Numbered from the stretch's first letter, positions 23,443 through 33,692 are shown. The stretch: DNA of 53,992 nucleotides from Xanthobacteraceae bacterium (GCA_022844485.1 JALHLQ010000027.1:1-53992), one strand, 5' to 3'. Made by a program: numbers and translations. Notes: generated by a model from the sequence alone, not told the origin.

Positions 23443-25038
23443 ATGACCGCCCCCGACTCTTCGAACAGGCCGCTCGGAGCCCGCCGCCTCGTCCTTCTGG
23501 CCACCGTGGCTGGACTGGGACTCGGTACCCTCTATGGACCGGAAGTCCGCACGTATCTTCCCGGCTTTGCCAGCCCGGCGCTCGCGCAGACGGCGCCGCA
23601 GCCGATCCCGCGCACCGATCCCCGCGCGCCTATCGGCTTCGCCGACATCGTCGAGAAGGTAAAGCCGGCCGTCGTATCGGTTCGCGTGCGCGTGGAATCA
23701 CCGCAGGCGACGGGCATGGATTTCGACGACCGCGGCCCGTTTGCGCCGGGCTCGCCCATGGAACGTTTCTTCCGCCGCTTCGGACAGCCGGATGGCTCGA
23801 ACCCGGATAATTTCCGCGGTCCCGGACAGCGCGGTCCTTTCGGCCAGTTCGGTCCCGGTCAGCGCCGCTTCACGCAAGGGCAGGGCTCGGGTTTCTTCAT
23901 TTCGGCCAACGGCTACGTCGTCACGAACAACCACGTGATCGACCGCAGCTCGAACGTGCAGGTGACGACGGACGACGGGCAGACCCACACGGCCAAGGTC
24001 GTCGGCACCGATCCGCGCACCGACCTCGCGCTGTTGAAGATCGACGGCCGCAACGACTTTCCCTTTGTGCAGCTTGCGGACACCCCGCCGCGCGTCGGTG
24101 ACTGGGTGATTGCGGTCGGCAACCCGTTCGGGCTCGGCGGCACGGTCACGGCCGGCATCGTCTCGGCGCGTGGGCGCGATATCGGCGCCGGACCGTATGA
24201 CGATTTCATTCAGATCGACGCGGCGGTGAACCGCGGCAATTCAGGCGGCCCCACCTTCGACACCAACGGCAACGTGATCGGCGTCAATACGGCGATCTTC
24301 TCGCCGACCGGCGGTTCTGTCGGCATCGGCTTCGCCATTTCGGCGGAAACGATCCGCAACGTCGTCGCCCAGCTCGAGCAGCGGGGGAAGGTCACTCGCG
24401 GCTGGATCGGCGTGCAAATCCAGCCGGTGACGCGCGACATCGCCGACAGCCTTGGGCTCAAAGAGCCGGGCGGCGCACTGGTCGCCGAAGTGCAGCCTGA
24501 CAGTCCGGCGTCGACGTCGAACTTGCAGGCCGGCGACGTCGTCACCTCGGTGAATGGCGAGCGGATCGAGAATGCGCGCGAGCTTTCGCGCCGGATCGGC
24601 TCCATGCCTCCGGGTTCGAAGGTCCAGCTCGGCGTGCTGCGGAAGGGGGGATCGCAGGACAGCGTGACCCTCACGCTCGGCGAGCTTCCCGATCAGCGCG
24701 AAGCGCGAGCCGGCGGCGAGCGAGGCTTCGAGCGCGACGGCCAAACCGGCGAGCCGCGCCTTGGGCTCTCGCTGGCCCCCGCCGACCAGGTCTCCGGTGC
24801 CAAAGGGCCGGGTGTCGTGGTCACCGGAGTGGACCCGAACGGTCCCGCCGCAGAGGCGGGCTTTCGGACCGGCGATATCATCCTCGAGGTCGGCGGCAAG
24901 CAGGTCTCCAGTCCCGAGGACGTCCGCAACGCGCTCAAGCAGGCCCGCAGCGAGAACCGCCGCACCGTCTTGATGCGGCTGCGCTCGGGCGAGCAGTCGA
25001 AATTTGTCGCAGTCCCCTTGCAAGGCCAGCGCGGCTGA
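23443..25038 (+). CDS. degP: Periplasmic serine protease, DegP/HtrA (Do) family
   Basis: The 531-residue protein has an N-terminal export helix (RRLVLLATVAGLGLGTLY, with ALAQ near 47-49), then a trypsin-like domain with His164 (TNNHVID), Asp194 (RTDLALLKI) and Ser267 (RGNSGGPTF), all intact. Two PDZ domains follow, around 305-395 (SLGLKEPGGALVAEVQPDSP) and 430-525 (GAKGPGVVVTGVDPNGPA). A Gly/Pro/Arg/Gln-rich loop lies between residues 100 and 148. It degrades or refolds damaged envelope proteins. The position after ccmIEFH and before a regulator, kinase and glnE is a conserved rhizobial order. The ATG at 23443 follows GGAG. Confidence 0.93.
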   Translation: MTAPDSSNRPLGARRLVLLATVAGLGLGTLYGPEVRTYLPGFASPALAQTAPQPIPRTDPRAPIGFADIVEKVKPAVVSVRVRVESPQATGMDFDDRGPFAPGSPMERFFRRFGQPDGSNPDNFRGPGQRGPFGQFGPGQRRFTQGQGSGFFISANGYVVTNNHVIDRSSNVQVTTDDGQTHTAKVVGTDPRTDLALLKIDGRNDFPFVQLADTPPRVGDWVIAVGNPFGLGGTVTAGIVSARGRDIGAGPYDDFIQIDAAVNRGNSGGPTFDTNGNVIGVNTAIFSPTGGSVGIGFAISAETIRNVVAQLEQRGKVTRGWIGVQIQPVTRDIADSLGLKEPGGALVAEVQPDSPASTSNLQAGDVVTSVNGERIENARELSRRIGSMPPGSKVQLGVLRKGGSQDSVTLTLGELPDQREARAGGERGFERDGQTGEPRLGLSLAPADQVSGAKGPGVVVTGVDPNGPAAEAGFRTGDIILEVGGKQVSSPEDVRNALKQARSENRRTVLMRLRSGEQSKFVAVPLQGQRG

Positions 25039-25167
25039 ACAAGTTCGGGGAGAACCGTCGGCAAACGTCGCCCCCGCCGGCGGAGCGACCCGGGGGGCGG
25101 GTTATCCCCGTCCCCACCAAAACCGGCCCCCGGCCCCTGTGCCCCCCATCCCAACCGGGGTCCGGAC

Positions 25168-25200
25168 GGGGCGGCGGAGAGATCCGCCGCCCCACTTTTT
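25168..25200 (+). terminator. Intrinsic terminator after degP
   Basis: A perfect 11-bp stem (GGGGCGGCGGA / TCCGCCGCCCC) with a GAGA loop is followed by ACTTTTT. It ends the ccm-degP transcription unit and separates it from the two-component pair. Confidence 0.9.
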
Positions 25201-25264
25201 CAGCGATTCCTTTATTGTTGCCGGTCACGGTGACCGTCAGGCGAATTTCAGAATCGCAAGAGCC

Positions 25265-25945
25265 ATGCGCCTTCTCATTATCGAAGATGACCGGGACGCG
25301 GCGGACTACCTGATCAAGGCGCTGCGCGAGGTCGGGCATGTCGCCGAGGTCGCCCGCGACGGCGAGGAGGGTTTTGCGCTGGCGCTCGACGGCGACTATG
25401 ACGTTCTGATCGTCGATCGCATGCTGCCCAGGCGCGACGGCTTATCGCTGATCGGCGGGCTTCGTGGAAAGGGCGTGCGCACGCCCGTGCTCATCCTCTC
25501 GGCGCTGGGCCAGGTCGATGATCGCGTGAAGGGGTTGCGCGCGGGCGGCGACGATTATCTGCCGAAGCCCTACGCGTTTTCGGAACTGCTCGCGCGCATC
25601 GAGGTGCTGGCGCGCCGCCGCGGCGGCGTCAACGACGACACCGTCTACAAAGTGGCCGATCTCGAACTCGATCGGCTGTCGCACCGGGTGATGCGCGGCG
25701 ACACCGAGCTCATTCTGCAGCCGCGGGAATTTCGGCTGCTCGAATACCTGATGAAGCACGCGGGCCAGGTCGTCACGCGCACGATGCTGCTGGAGAATGT
25801 CTGGGACTATCACTTCGATCCGCAGACCAACGTCATCGACGTGCACATCTCGCGGCTGCGCTCGAAGATCGACAAGGGCTTCGCCAAGCCGCTTCTTCAC
25901 ACGGTGCGCGGCGCCGGGTACGTCATCCGTGACAGCGCTCGGTAA
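25265..25945 (+). CDS. OmpR-family response regulator
   Basis: A 226-residue regulator starting MRLLIIEDDRDAADYL, with phospho-acceptor Asp in VLIVDRMLPRRDG and the Lys in DDYLPKPYAF. The OmpR-type winged helix includes LQPREFRLLEYLMKHAGQVV and NVIDVHISRLRSKID. The next gene starts within its final codons, a 17-bp overlap, so the kinase is coupled. The regulon is not evident; placement between degP and glnE is conserved in the group. An AT-richer stretch with TTTATTG lies before it, after the degP terminator. Confidence 0.92.
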   Translation: MRLLIIEDDRDAADYLIKALREVGHVAEVARDGEEGFALALDGDYDVLIVDRMLPRRDGLSLIGGLRGKGVRTPVLILSALGQVDDRVKGLRAGGDDYLPKPYAFSELLARIEVLARRRGGVNDDTVYKVADLELDRLSHRVMRGDTELILQPREFRLLEYLMKHAGQVVTRTMLLENVWDYHFDPQTNVIDVHISRLRSKIDKGFAKPLLHTVRGAGYVIRDSAR

Positions 25946-27338
25946 GCTTTTCCGCACGACGGCTTTCAAGCTGTCGCTGATCTACTTGTCGGTCTTTTCG
26001 ATTTTCGCTGCGTTCCTGCTCGGCTATTTCGCCTGGAACGCGCAGCGGCTTGTCACCACGCAGATCACCGAGACGGTCGACGCCGAGATTGCCGGTTTGG
26101 CCGAGCAATACCGGCAGGGAGGCATCCGCCGTCTCGTGGCGGTGGTCGAGAGCCGTTCGCTGCAGCCGGGTTCCAGCCTCTATCTGGTGACGTCGTTTTC
26201 CGGCGAGGCGCTGGCGGGCAACATTGCGGGCCTGGCCCCCGGCGTCTTCGACCGCTCCGGCTGGACCGAAACCGTCTATCGCCGTCTCGATGAAGAGGGC
26301 ACCGAGCGCCCGGCGATGATCCGCGTATCGCAGCTTCCGGGCGGCTTCCGCCTGCTGGTCGGCCGCGATCTCGAAGAGCGGCGGCGCGTGCGCGAGATCG
26401 TCGCGCAGGCCGCGCGCTGGTCGGCGGCGTTTGTGGTGATCCTGGGCCTCGCCGGCGGCTTCTTTGTCACGCGCCGGGTGCTCAAGCGGGTCGATGCCAT
26501 CACCGACACCTCGCGCACGATCATGGCCGGCAACCTCTCGGGCCGCCTCCCGGTGTTCGGGAGCAATGACGAGTTTGACCGGCTCGCCACGAATCTGAAC
26601 GCCATGCTCGAGCGGATCGAAGCGCTCATGCGCGGGCTGAAGGAAGTCTCCGACAACATCGCGCACGACCTCAAGACGCCGCTCACGCGCTTGCGCAATC
26701 GCGCCGAGGCGGCGCTGAGGTCGGCTAAGAGCGAGGACGACTATCGCGCGGCTCTCGAAGCCACAATCGAGGAATCCGACGGGCTGATCCGGACGTTCAA
26801 CGCGCTGTTGATGATCGCGCGCGCGGAATCGGGGCAGGCGCGCGACAACATGATCGAGCTCGATGCCGCCGAACTCGCCCGCAGCGTGGCCGAGCTCTAC
26901 GAGCCGCTGGCTGAAGAAAAAGGACTTTTCATCAAGGTCGATGCATCCGGCCCGCTCCCGATGAAAGGCAACCGGGAACTGCTCAGCCAGGCTTTCGCCA
27001 ACCTCGTCGACAATGCCATCAAGTATTCCAACGCGCATGGTGCCGGAGGGGATGACCTCGTGCTGTCAGTCCGGCCCGCGGGCGAGCGGGTGCTTCTTGC
27101 TGTGGCGGATCGCGGCCCCGGCATTCCCGCAGCCGATCGGGCGCGCGCGGTCGAGCGTTTCGTGCGCCTGGAGCAAAGCCGCTCGCAGCCCGGGTCCGGC
27201 CTCGGCCTGAGCCTCGCCTCCGCCGTGGCCCGGCTGCACGGCGGGGAGTTGATTCTCGACGACAACCACCCGGGTTTGCGCGTCACGATGGCGCTGCCGA
27301 GACAGGGCCCGCAGGCAGGCGCTTTGCCTCCACGCTGA
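25929..27338 (+). CDS. Sensor histidine kinase, HAMP type
   Basis: The 469-residue kinase starts at a GTG inside the regulator's end (VTALGKLFRTTAFKLSLIYL). It has a first membrane helix about 14-36, a periplasmic domain, a second helix (WSAAFVVILGLAGGFFVTRR), HAMP, the H-box SDNIAHDLKTPLTRLRNRAE, the N-box FANLVDNAIKYSN and G-boxes DRGPGIPAADR and GSGLGLSLAS. All catalytic boxes are intact. The longer frame from 25797 simply runs through the regulator gene in another frame. It pairs with the preceding OmpR-type regulator. Confidence 0.92.
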   Translation: MTALGKLFRTTAFKLSLIYLSVFSIFAAFLLGYFAWNAQRLVTTQITETVDAEIAGLAEQYRQGGIRRLVAVVESRSLQPGSSLYLVTSFSGEALAGNIAGLAPGVFDRSGWTETVYRRLDEEGTERPAMIRVSQLPGGFRLLVGRDLEERRRVREIVAQAARWSAAFVVILGLAGGFFVTRRVLKRVDAITDTSRTIMAGNLSGRLPVFGSNDEFDRLATNLNAMLERIEALMRGLKEVSDNIAHDLKTPLTRLRNRAEAALRSAKSEDDYRAALEATIEESDGLIRTFNALLMIARAESGQARDNMIELDAAELARSVAELYEPLAEEKGLFIKVDASGPLPMKGNRELLSQAFANLVDNAIKYSNAHGAGGDDLVLSVRPAGERVLLAVADRGPGIPAADRARAVERFVRLEQSRSQPGSGLGLSLASAVARLHGGELILDDNHPGLRVTMALPRQGPQAGALPPR

Positions 27339-27487
27339 GGCGCGCCGAGTGTGGCGGCTGAATCGAAGCCTCGCCAGAATTTATGGTTGCCGCTTTTTCT
27401 TGCGGCGAGCCGGTTTCCACTTCGCCGGAAAATGCTCTACAGACCTCTGCCGGGCGCGACAAGCGCCGATCCAGGTCTTGAATCATC

Positions 27488-30460
27488 TTGTCAGAGCGGC
27501 TTGCACACCCAGCGTCCCCTCGCAAATCGTCCTTAGCCGATCAGATACGATCGGCGCCGCAGCTTTTTGCGGCTGACCGGGCGCGCGAGCGCCTGGATGC
27601 CTGGCTGCAGGACATTGCCCCAAGCGCCGAAGGCAAAGCGTTGAAGCGGCGCCTGGCGGCGCCCTCGGTGCGCGCGTTGATCGAGGGGATCGCCGACGGA
27701 TCGCCCTATCTTTGGGATCTGGCGACCGCCGATGCCGCGCGCCTCCTTCGCATCCTCGACGACGACCCGGAAGCGCGTTTCGCCGCCGCGCTGGATGAGA
27801 CCGCGCGCGCGCTCGCGCAGGCAGGGGACGAAGCCCAGGCGATGCGCATCCTGCGCGGCTTGAAGGCAGAGGCGGCGCTTCTTATTGCACTCGCCGACAT
27901 TGGCGGTGTCTGGCCCGTGATGCGCGTGGCGCACGCCTTGACCGAACTCGCCGATGCGGCGGTCTCCGGAGCCGTCCGTTTTCTGCTCGGGCGCACGGTG
28001 GCGGAGGGCAAGCTGCGTCCGCCTCGGCCGGACGATCCGGAGCAGGGGTCGGGTTACATCGTGCTCGCGATGGGCAAGATGGGCGCATTCGAGCTCAACT
28101 ATTCGAGCGACATCGATCTGATCGTATTGTTCGATCCGGACACGCCCGCCCTGGCGCCCGATATCGAGCCAGCGCAGTTTTTCATTCGCGTGACGCGCGG
28201 ACTGGTGAAGCTTCTGCAGGAAAGAACAAGTGACGGTTACGTGTTCCGCACCGATTTGCGATTGCGCCCCGATCCCGCCTCCACGCAGATCGCGATCTCC
28301 GTGCTTGCGGCGCACGACTACTACGAGAGCGCCGGCCAGAATTGGGAGCGCGCCGCACTGATCAAGGCGCGGCCCTGCGCGGGCGACATCGAAGCCGGCG
28401 AAGCGTTCCTTGGAAACGTGTCTCCCTTCATCTGGCGCAAATATCTCGACTATGCCTCGATTGCCGACGTGCATGCGATGAAGCGGCAGATCCACGCTTA
28501 CAAGGGGCACGAGGAAATCGCCGTCGAGGGGCATAACGTCAAGCTCGGCCGCGGCGGCATTCGCGAGATCGAGTTCTTTGCGCAGACGCAGCAGCTCATC
28601 GCCGGTGGCCGCAACCCGATCCTGCGCGGCCGCGAGACGCTCTCCACCCTCGCCACGCTTGCCGAAGGCGGCTGGATTTCCGGCCAGGCGGCGGCGAAGC
28701 TGAGCGAAGCCTATTGCTTCCTGCGCACGGTCGAACATCGGCTGCAGATGGTCAACGACGAGCAGACGCAAACGCTGCCGGGCGCAACCGAGCCGCTCGA
28801 GCAGTTCGCGCGTTTTCTCGGCTTCCCCGGACGAGACGCATTCGCCTCGACCTTTCTCCATCACCTGCGCACGGTCCAGGCGCATTACAGCCGGCTGTTC
28901 GAGGACGAACCGCAGCTCGCGGCAGAGCGGCGCAATCTGAAGTTCCCTCCCGATGACGACGACCGCGAGACGCTCGACCGGCTGGCGCAAATGGGATTTC
29001 ACCGCCCCCTCGAGGCCTCGGCGGCCGTGCGCCGCTGGCTTGGGGGATCCTACCGCGCCTTGCGCGGGGATTTTGCGCGGGCGCATCTTGAGGAACTGAT
29101 CCCGCTTCTGCTCGACCACCTGGCGCGTTCCGCAAATCCCGACACCGCGCTCGGGGCGCTGGATCGCTTTCTCGGGGGACTGCACGGCGGGGCGCGATTG
29201 CTGTCGCTCTTGCGGCAGAACCCTGACCTCATTGCGCTCTTCTCGCTTGTGCTCGGCAATGCGCCGCGGCTTGCCGATATTGTCGCCCATCATCCGCAAG
29301 TCATGGACGCGCTGCTCGACCCTGCGTTCTTCGGCGCACTCCCCGACAATGCGAAACTGGCCGCGGGGCTGAAGAGCTCGCTCGGCATCTCCGCGTCATA
29401 CGAGGACTTTCTCGACCGCGCCCGGCTTTTCGGCCAGGAGCAGATGTTCCTGATCGGCGCGCGCGTGCTGTCGGCCACCATATCCGCCCAACAGGCCGGG
29501 GACGCCTTCGCCTCGCTGGCCGATGTCCTGATCGGCGCCTTGCACAAGGCGGTCGAGGACGCGTTTGTCGCGCAACACGGCCACATCGCCGGACAGAAGA
29601 CGGCGCTTCTCGCATTGGGAAAGCTCGGCGGCCGCGAAATGACCGCGAGCTCCGATCTCGATCTGATCATGATCTATGATTTCGACAGCGAGAATCCGGA
29701 ATCCGACGGCCCGCGCCCGCTCTATGGCGGGCAATATTTCGCGCGGCTGACGCAGCGGATCGTCAGCGCGCTGACCGCGCAGACGAATTACGGTGCGCTG
29801 TATCAGGTCGACATGCGCCTGCGTCCCTCCGGGCGGTCGGGGCCGGTCGCAACGCAGCTTGCGGGCTTTCGCAGCTACCAGGAGGACGAGGCCTGGACCT
29901 GGGAACATTTGGCGCTGACCCGCGCGCGCGTCGTCTCCGGCCCGCCTGACTTCGCGAACGAGGTCCGGCGTACGATCGATCACGTGCTCCGCCGTCCGCG
30001 CGATCGCGATCTGGTCGCCGGCGACGTCGTCGAGATGCGCCGGGCGATTGCCGAGGAAAAGGACGACGGCGAGCGGTGGGACCTGAAATATGCGTCAGGC
30101 GGCCTCGTCGACCTCGAATTTATCGCGCAATTCCTGCAGCTGGTTCATGCGGCGGATCAGCCCGGCATCCTCGACGCCTCCACCGCGAGTGCGCTTGAGA
30201 AGGCGTGGCGTTTGGGGATCCTGCCGACTGGCGAGGCCGAAGTGCTCCGCCCTGCGATCCGCCTCTATCAGAATCTCACGCAGATTCTTCGCCTTTGCCT
30301 TCCGGGCGCGTTCGATCCGAAATCGGCAGGGCCGGAGCTCTTGGGCCTGCTCGCGCGCGCGGGCGACATGCCGGACTTCGTGACGCTGGACGCGCATGTG
30401 GCCGAAACCCAGGCGGCGGTGCGCGCGAGCTTCACGCGCATTCTCGGCGAGGCGCCGTGA
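27488..30460 (+). CDS. glnE: Glutamine synthetase adenylyltransferase / adenylyl-removing enzyme GlnE
   Basis: The 990-residue bifunctional enzyme has two nucleotidyltransferase domains: one near residues 195-220 (ELNYSSDIDLIVLFDPD) and one near 705-730 (REMTASSDLDLIMIYDFD), each followed by helical GlnD/GlnE-type regulatory regions. It adds and removes AMP on glutamine synthetase in response to PII signals, tuning ammonia assimilation. The N-terminus lacks an ATG: the first plausible start is TTG at 27488 (SERLAHPASP). The length is typical. It is convergent with the PAS kinase gene, only 21 bp apart. Confidence 0.95.
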   Translation: MSERLAHPASPRKSSLADQIRSAPQLFAADRARERLDAWLQDIAPSAEGKALKRRLAAPSVRALIEGIADGSPYLWDLATADAARLLRILDDDPEARFAAALDETARALAQAGDEAQAMRILRGLKAEAALLIALADIGGVWPVMRVAHALTELADAAVSGAVRFLLGRTVAEGKLRPPRPDDPEQGSGYIVLAMGKMGAFELNYSSDIDLIVLFDPDTPALAPDIEPAQFFIRVTRGLVKLLQERTSDGYVFRTDLRLRPDPASTQIAISVLAAHDYYESAGQNWERAALIKARPCAGDIEAGEAFLGNVSPFIWRKYLDYASIADVHAMKRQIHAYKGHEEIAVEGHNVKLGRGGIREIEFFAQTQQLIAGGRNPILRGRETLSTLATLAEGGWISGQAAAKLSEAYCFLRTVEHRLQMVNDEQTQTLPGATEPLEQFARFLGFPGRDAFASTFLHHLRTVQAHYSRLFEDEPQLAAERRNLKFPPDDDDRETLDRLAQMGFHRPLEASAAVRRWLGGSYRALRGDFARAHLEELIPLLLDHLARSANPDTALGALDRFLGGLHGGARLLSLLRQNPDLIALFSLVLGNAPRLADIVAHHPQVMDALLDPAFFGALPDNAKLAAGLKSSLGISASYEDFLDRARLFGQEQMFLIGARVLSATISAQQAGDAFASLADVLIGALHKAVEDAFVAQHGHIAGQKTALLALGKLGGREMTASSDLDLIMIYDFDSENPESDGPRPLYGGQYFARLTQRIVSALTAQTNYGALYQVDMRLRPSGRSGPVATQLAGFRSYQEDEAWTWEHLALTRARVVSGPPDFANEVRRTIDHVLRRPRDRDLVAGDVVEMRRAIAEEKDDGERWDLKYASGGLVDLEFIAQFLQLVHAADQPGILDASTASALEKAWRLGILPTGEAEVLRPAIRLYQNLTQILRLCLPGAFDPKSAGPELLGLLARAGDMPDFVTLDAHVAETQAAVRASFTRILGEAP

Positions 30461-30481
30461 GAACGAATGGTTTTTCCAAGA

Positions 30482-32803
30482 TCAGTCATAGGTTCCGGTG
30501 CTCGGAAGCGCGGCTGCGCCCTCGTCGGCGGCCGGCAGCCGCACGAACACGGTCGTGCCGACCCCGATGCTCGAGCGGATGCGCATGATGCCGCCGTGCA
30601 GCTCGACGAGCGATTTTGAAATGGCGAGCCCGAGACCCGAGCCCTGGTGATTCTTGGTCAATTGATCGGCCGCCTGCTCGAAGGGCCGGCCGAGCTTCCA
30701 CAGCGCGTCGCGCGCAATGCCGATGCCGGTATCCTCGATCGCGACAATGACCGAGCGCGCGCTCTTGCGTGCGCGCACGCTGATCCGCCCGCCGTCCGGC
30801 GTGAACTTCACCGCATTGGACAGGAGATTGAGAACGATCTGCTTCAGCGCCCTGCGGTCCGCTTGCAGGCAAAGGTCGGGATCGGCTTCGAACGTGACGA
30901 TGAGCTGCTTCTCTTGCGTTCTGGGCGAGACGATGCGCAGCGCATCGGTCAGGATCGATTCGAGGGTGAGCTCTTCCAGATCGAGTTGCAGCCGGCCGGC
31001 CTCGATCTTCGACATGTCGAGAATATCGTTGATGACATGGAGGAGATAGCGGCCACTGTTTCCGATGTCGCGGCAATAGTCGATATAGCGCGCATCCCCC
31101 ACCGGGCCGAAAACCGAAGCCTCCATGATCTCCGAAAACCCGATGATGGCGTTGAGCGGCGTGCGCAGCTCGTGACTGATATTGGCCAGGAACTCGGACT
31201 TGGCGTGATTGGCGGCTTCCGCGCGCGTTTTTTCTTCGGCGTATTTCTCCGCCAGGTGCGCCAGTTGCAGGGCCTGCCGTTCGAGCGCCTGCTTCGTCTT
31301 GCGCAGATCATGCACCGTGGCCTTCAGACGCGTTTCGCTCTCGACCAGGCTGCTCTCGTGCTGCTTGAGCGCGGTGATGTCGGTTCCGACCGAAACGAAG
31401 CCGCCGTCTTTCGTTCGCCGCTCGCTGATGATGAGCCAGCGTCCATCCTCGAGCTGCGCCTCGAACTGCCGCGCCGCCTTCGGACCTCTGGGCGCCGTTT
31501 GCAGGCGAATGGCGGGAGCGCAGCTCGCCGCGATCATCGCCTCATACGACATGCCGGGCCTTGCCGCCTCGGCGGCGAGGCTATGCAGGCTGCGGAACTT
31601 TTGATTGCACATGACCAGCCGGTTGTCGGCGTCCCAAACCACGAAGGCTTCGGAGATCGCCTCGATGGCGTCGCGCAGCCGGATATCCGCCGCGGCGTTC
31701 TTGTCGGCCAAGGACTTCTGTTCGGTGATGTCCATGGCGATCCCGATCAGATGCGGGTTCGGTTCGCATCCCTGCCGGACCAGTTCGCAATGCACGCGCA
31801 GCCAAATCCAATGTCCGCGCGCATGGCGCATGCGGAAATCGCGCTCGACCGAGCCCTCCTCCGCCTCGGCGAGGTTGGCGGCGACATGGTAGAGCGCGAC
31901 ATCATCGGGATGGACGAGGCCGCTGACTTCGCCGAAGGTCAGCAGCTCGTCCTTGTGCGGCAGGCCCAGGATGTCGAACATCGAGGCCGACCAGAAGATC
32001 TTTCCGCGCGCGAGGTCCCAATCCCATAAGCCGCAGCGGCCGCGATTGAGCGCGGTGTCGATCCGGCAGCGGACGGTATCGTAGATGAGATCGGCCTCGC
32101 GGGCGCGCAGCGACTGCCAGTGGAAGGCGAAGCCGAGAATCAGGAGCACGAAGCCGGTGGTGGCGAAAAGCGTCACGGTCAGCGTCGTGTCCGAGCGCCA
32201 TGCGGAAAGCGCCGCCGCGCGCGGCTGATAGACAAAAATCTCTCCGAACGGCTCGGCCAGGGGCCGTCTGGCCAGGAATACCTCGTCTCCGCTGCGCGTC
32301 GGCTCGGGCCGCGTCCCCTCCAAGCTCGCGGCGAACGTCTCCTGCCGGCCCGCGACCGAATTCAGGAAGGCGCTGATGTGCTGCCCAAGCGGGCGGGATT
32401 CCGTTGCGGCAACGATGCGTCCGGTGACATCCGTCAGCACCGCATGCCGGCCGCGCTCCACGGCATGAGTGGGGACGGTTTCGGCCAGGACGCGCTGCGC
32501 GCTGTCCTGATCGGGCAGGCTTGAGCGTCTGGCATCGCGCGCGATGCGGCTTGCGAGCAGTTCGGCGGAGGACTCCAAATCCTCCACCGCCTGCTGCAGC
32601 GAATGGTGCAGACGGTCCTTGATCTGCACCACAGCGCCGATCCCGACGCTGACGAGAAACGCGATGATAAGGGCCGGAACGGCCCGCCTTAGCGCCGGCT
32701 CTGCAGTCAGCAAGCGTCGATAGGCCGGGTTAGCGACCGATTGAGCAAGCCCCCTGATGGAATCCGATCGCAAAGACGCATGCGCAGCGTCTGCGCGCGC
32801 CAT
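30482..32803 (-). CDS. Membrane PAS-domain sensor histidine kinase
   Basis: A 773-residue kinase. Two membrane helices (VPALIIAFLVSVGIGAVV near 40 and TVTLFATTGFVLLILGFAF near 205) flank a periplasmic sensor. Two PAS units follow (GLWDWDLARGKIFWSASMFD; AISEAFVVWDADNRLVMCN), then a coiled segment (KTKQALERQALQLAHLAEKY), the H-box FLANISHELRTPLNAIIGFS and an HATPase (NLLSNAVKFTPDGG, GSGLGLAISK). This resembles PleC/DivJ/PdhS-type kinases of alphaproteobacteria. No regulator gene is adjacent, so its partner is elsewhere. The ATG at 32803 follows GGGAGG; a longer start at 32839 is less likely. Confidence 0.87.
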   Translation of the reverse strand: MARADAAHASLRSDSIRGLAQSVANPAYRRLLTAEPALRRAVPALIIAFLVSVGIGAVVQIKDRLHHSLQQAVEDLESSAELLASRIARDARRSSLPDQDSAQRVLAETVPTHAVERGRHAVLTDVTGRIVAATESRPLGQHISAFLNSVAGRQETFAASLEGTRPEPTRSGDEVFLARRPLAEPFGEIFVYQPRAAALSAWRSDTTLTVTLFATTGFVLLILGFAFHWQSLRAREADLIYDTVRCRIDTALNRGRCGLWDWDLARGKIFWSASMFDILGLPHKDELLTFGEVSGLVHPDDVALYHVAANLAEAEEGSVERDFRMRHARGHWIWLRVHCELVRQGCEPNPHLIGIAMDITEQKSLADKNAAADIRLRDAIEAISEAFVVWDADNRLVMCNQKFRSLHSLAAEAARPGMSYEAMIAASCAPAIRLQTAPRGPKAARQFEAQLEDGRWLIISERRTKDGGFVSVGTDITALKQHESSLVESETRLKATVHDLRKTKQALERQALQLAHLAEKYAEEKTRAEAANHAKSEFLANISHELRTPLNAIIGFSEIMEASVFGPVGDARYIDYCRDIGNSGRYLLHVINDILDMSKIEAGRLQLDLEELTLESILTDALRIVSPRTQEKQLIVTFEADPDLCLQADRRALKQIVLNLLSNAVKFTPDGGRISVRARKSARSVIVAIEDTGIGIARDALWKLGRPFEQAADQLTKNHQGSGLGLAISKSLVELHGGIMRIRSSIGVGTTVFVRLPAADEGAAALPSTGTYD

Positions 32804-32964
32804 TGCAGGCCTCCCTTCGGAATGTCCCTGTCCACCCAAACCGGAGGATGTGCCGCATCTCTCCGAATCAGGGCATTCGAATCGAAATTCCGTGATTTGT
32901 CGAGGGGGCTTTCGCGGAAAAATCCGGGTTCCGCGGCCGTGATCGGTCCCGGTCGGGAGCGGGC

Positions 32965-33687
32965 CTAATCCACCAGGCGGCCGTCGCGCAGGTTGTAGAT
33001 GTAGTCGAACATGCCGAGGATCTTTTCGTCATGGGTGACGGTGATGATCGCCGCCTGCTGCTCGGTTGCGACGCGCCGCAGCAAATTCATCACCACCTGC
33101 GCCCGTTGAGAATCGAGGGCCGCGGTCGGCTCGTCGGCCAGGATGATGCGCGGCCGGTTCGCGAGCGCCCGGGCGATCGCGACCCGTTGCGCCTCGCCGC
33201 CCGAGAGCTGCGCCGGAAAGGCATCCTTGCGATGGCCGACTTCCAGATAGTCGAGCAGTTCGACGGCCCGCCCTCGCGCCTCCGACGGGCTGGCGCCGGC
33301 GAGGTCGAGCACGAGCGCCACGTTCTCGGTGCTGGTGAGGAACGGAAGCAGATTGTGAAACTGGAAGATGAAGCCGATCTTCTCGAGCCGTAATCGTCTG
33401 AGGTCCGAGCGGAGCCAGCGGCCGTCAAAGACAAGATCGCCGTCGAGGATCAGCCGTCCGGACGACGGCTCCAGAATGCAGCCGATGATGTTGAGAAGCG
33501 TGGTCTTGCCGGATCCGCTCGGGCCGCGCAGGCCGACCACCTCACCGGCCTGAAACCGCAGGCTGATGTCCCGCAGGGCATCGACGCGCGTCAGGCCCTC
33601 GCCGAAATGCTTGCTGACGCCCTGGAGGTCGACCAGGACGGACGGCGGCGCCGCCGCTCGCGCTTCGCGTTCCAGCACGACGGACAT
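32965..33687 (-). CDS. ABC transporter ATPase, LolD/MacB/DevA type
   Basis: The 240-residue ATPase has Walker A GPSGSGKTTLL (about 55-65), signature LSGGEAQRVAIARAL and Walker B IILADEPTAALD, followed by the switch histidine in VTHD. The lack of membrane segments and the sequence style place it with exporters that pair with FtsX-like permeases. It is the third gene of an adaptor-permease-ATPase operon, separated from the permease by 5 bp. The substrate is unknown; DevBCA-type systems move glycolipids or small hydrophobic compounds. Confidence 0.9.
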   Translation of the reverse strand: MSVVLEREARAAAPPSVLVDLQGVSKHFGEGLTRVDALRDISLRFQAGEVVGLRGPSGSGKTTLLNIIGCILEPSSGRLILDGDLVFDGRWLRSDLRRLRLEKIGFIFQFHNLLPFLTSTENVALVLDLAGASPSEARGRAVELLDYLEVGHRKDAFPAQLSGGEAQRVAIARALANRPRIILADEPTAALDSQRAQVVMNLLRRVATEQQAAIITVTHDEKILGMFDYIYNLRDGRLVD

Positions 33688-33692
33688 GGTCT

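Noticed and set aside
23560..23900. Shadow frames opposite the DegP protease
   Set aside because: They are antisense to a complete protease with an intact catalytic triad and have no features of their own.
27380..27420. Terminator between the kinase and glnE (GCCGC...GCGGC)
   Set aside because: The short dyad has its T-run in the loop and not after the stem, so it does not form a proper intrinsic terminator.
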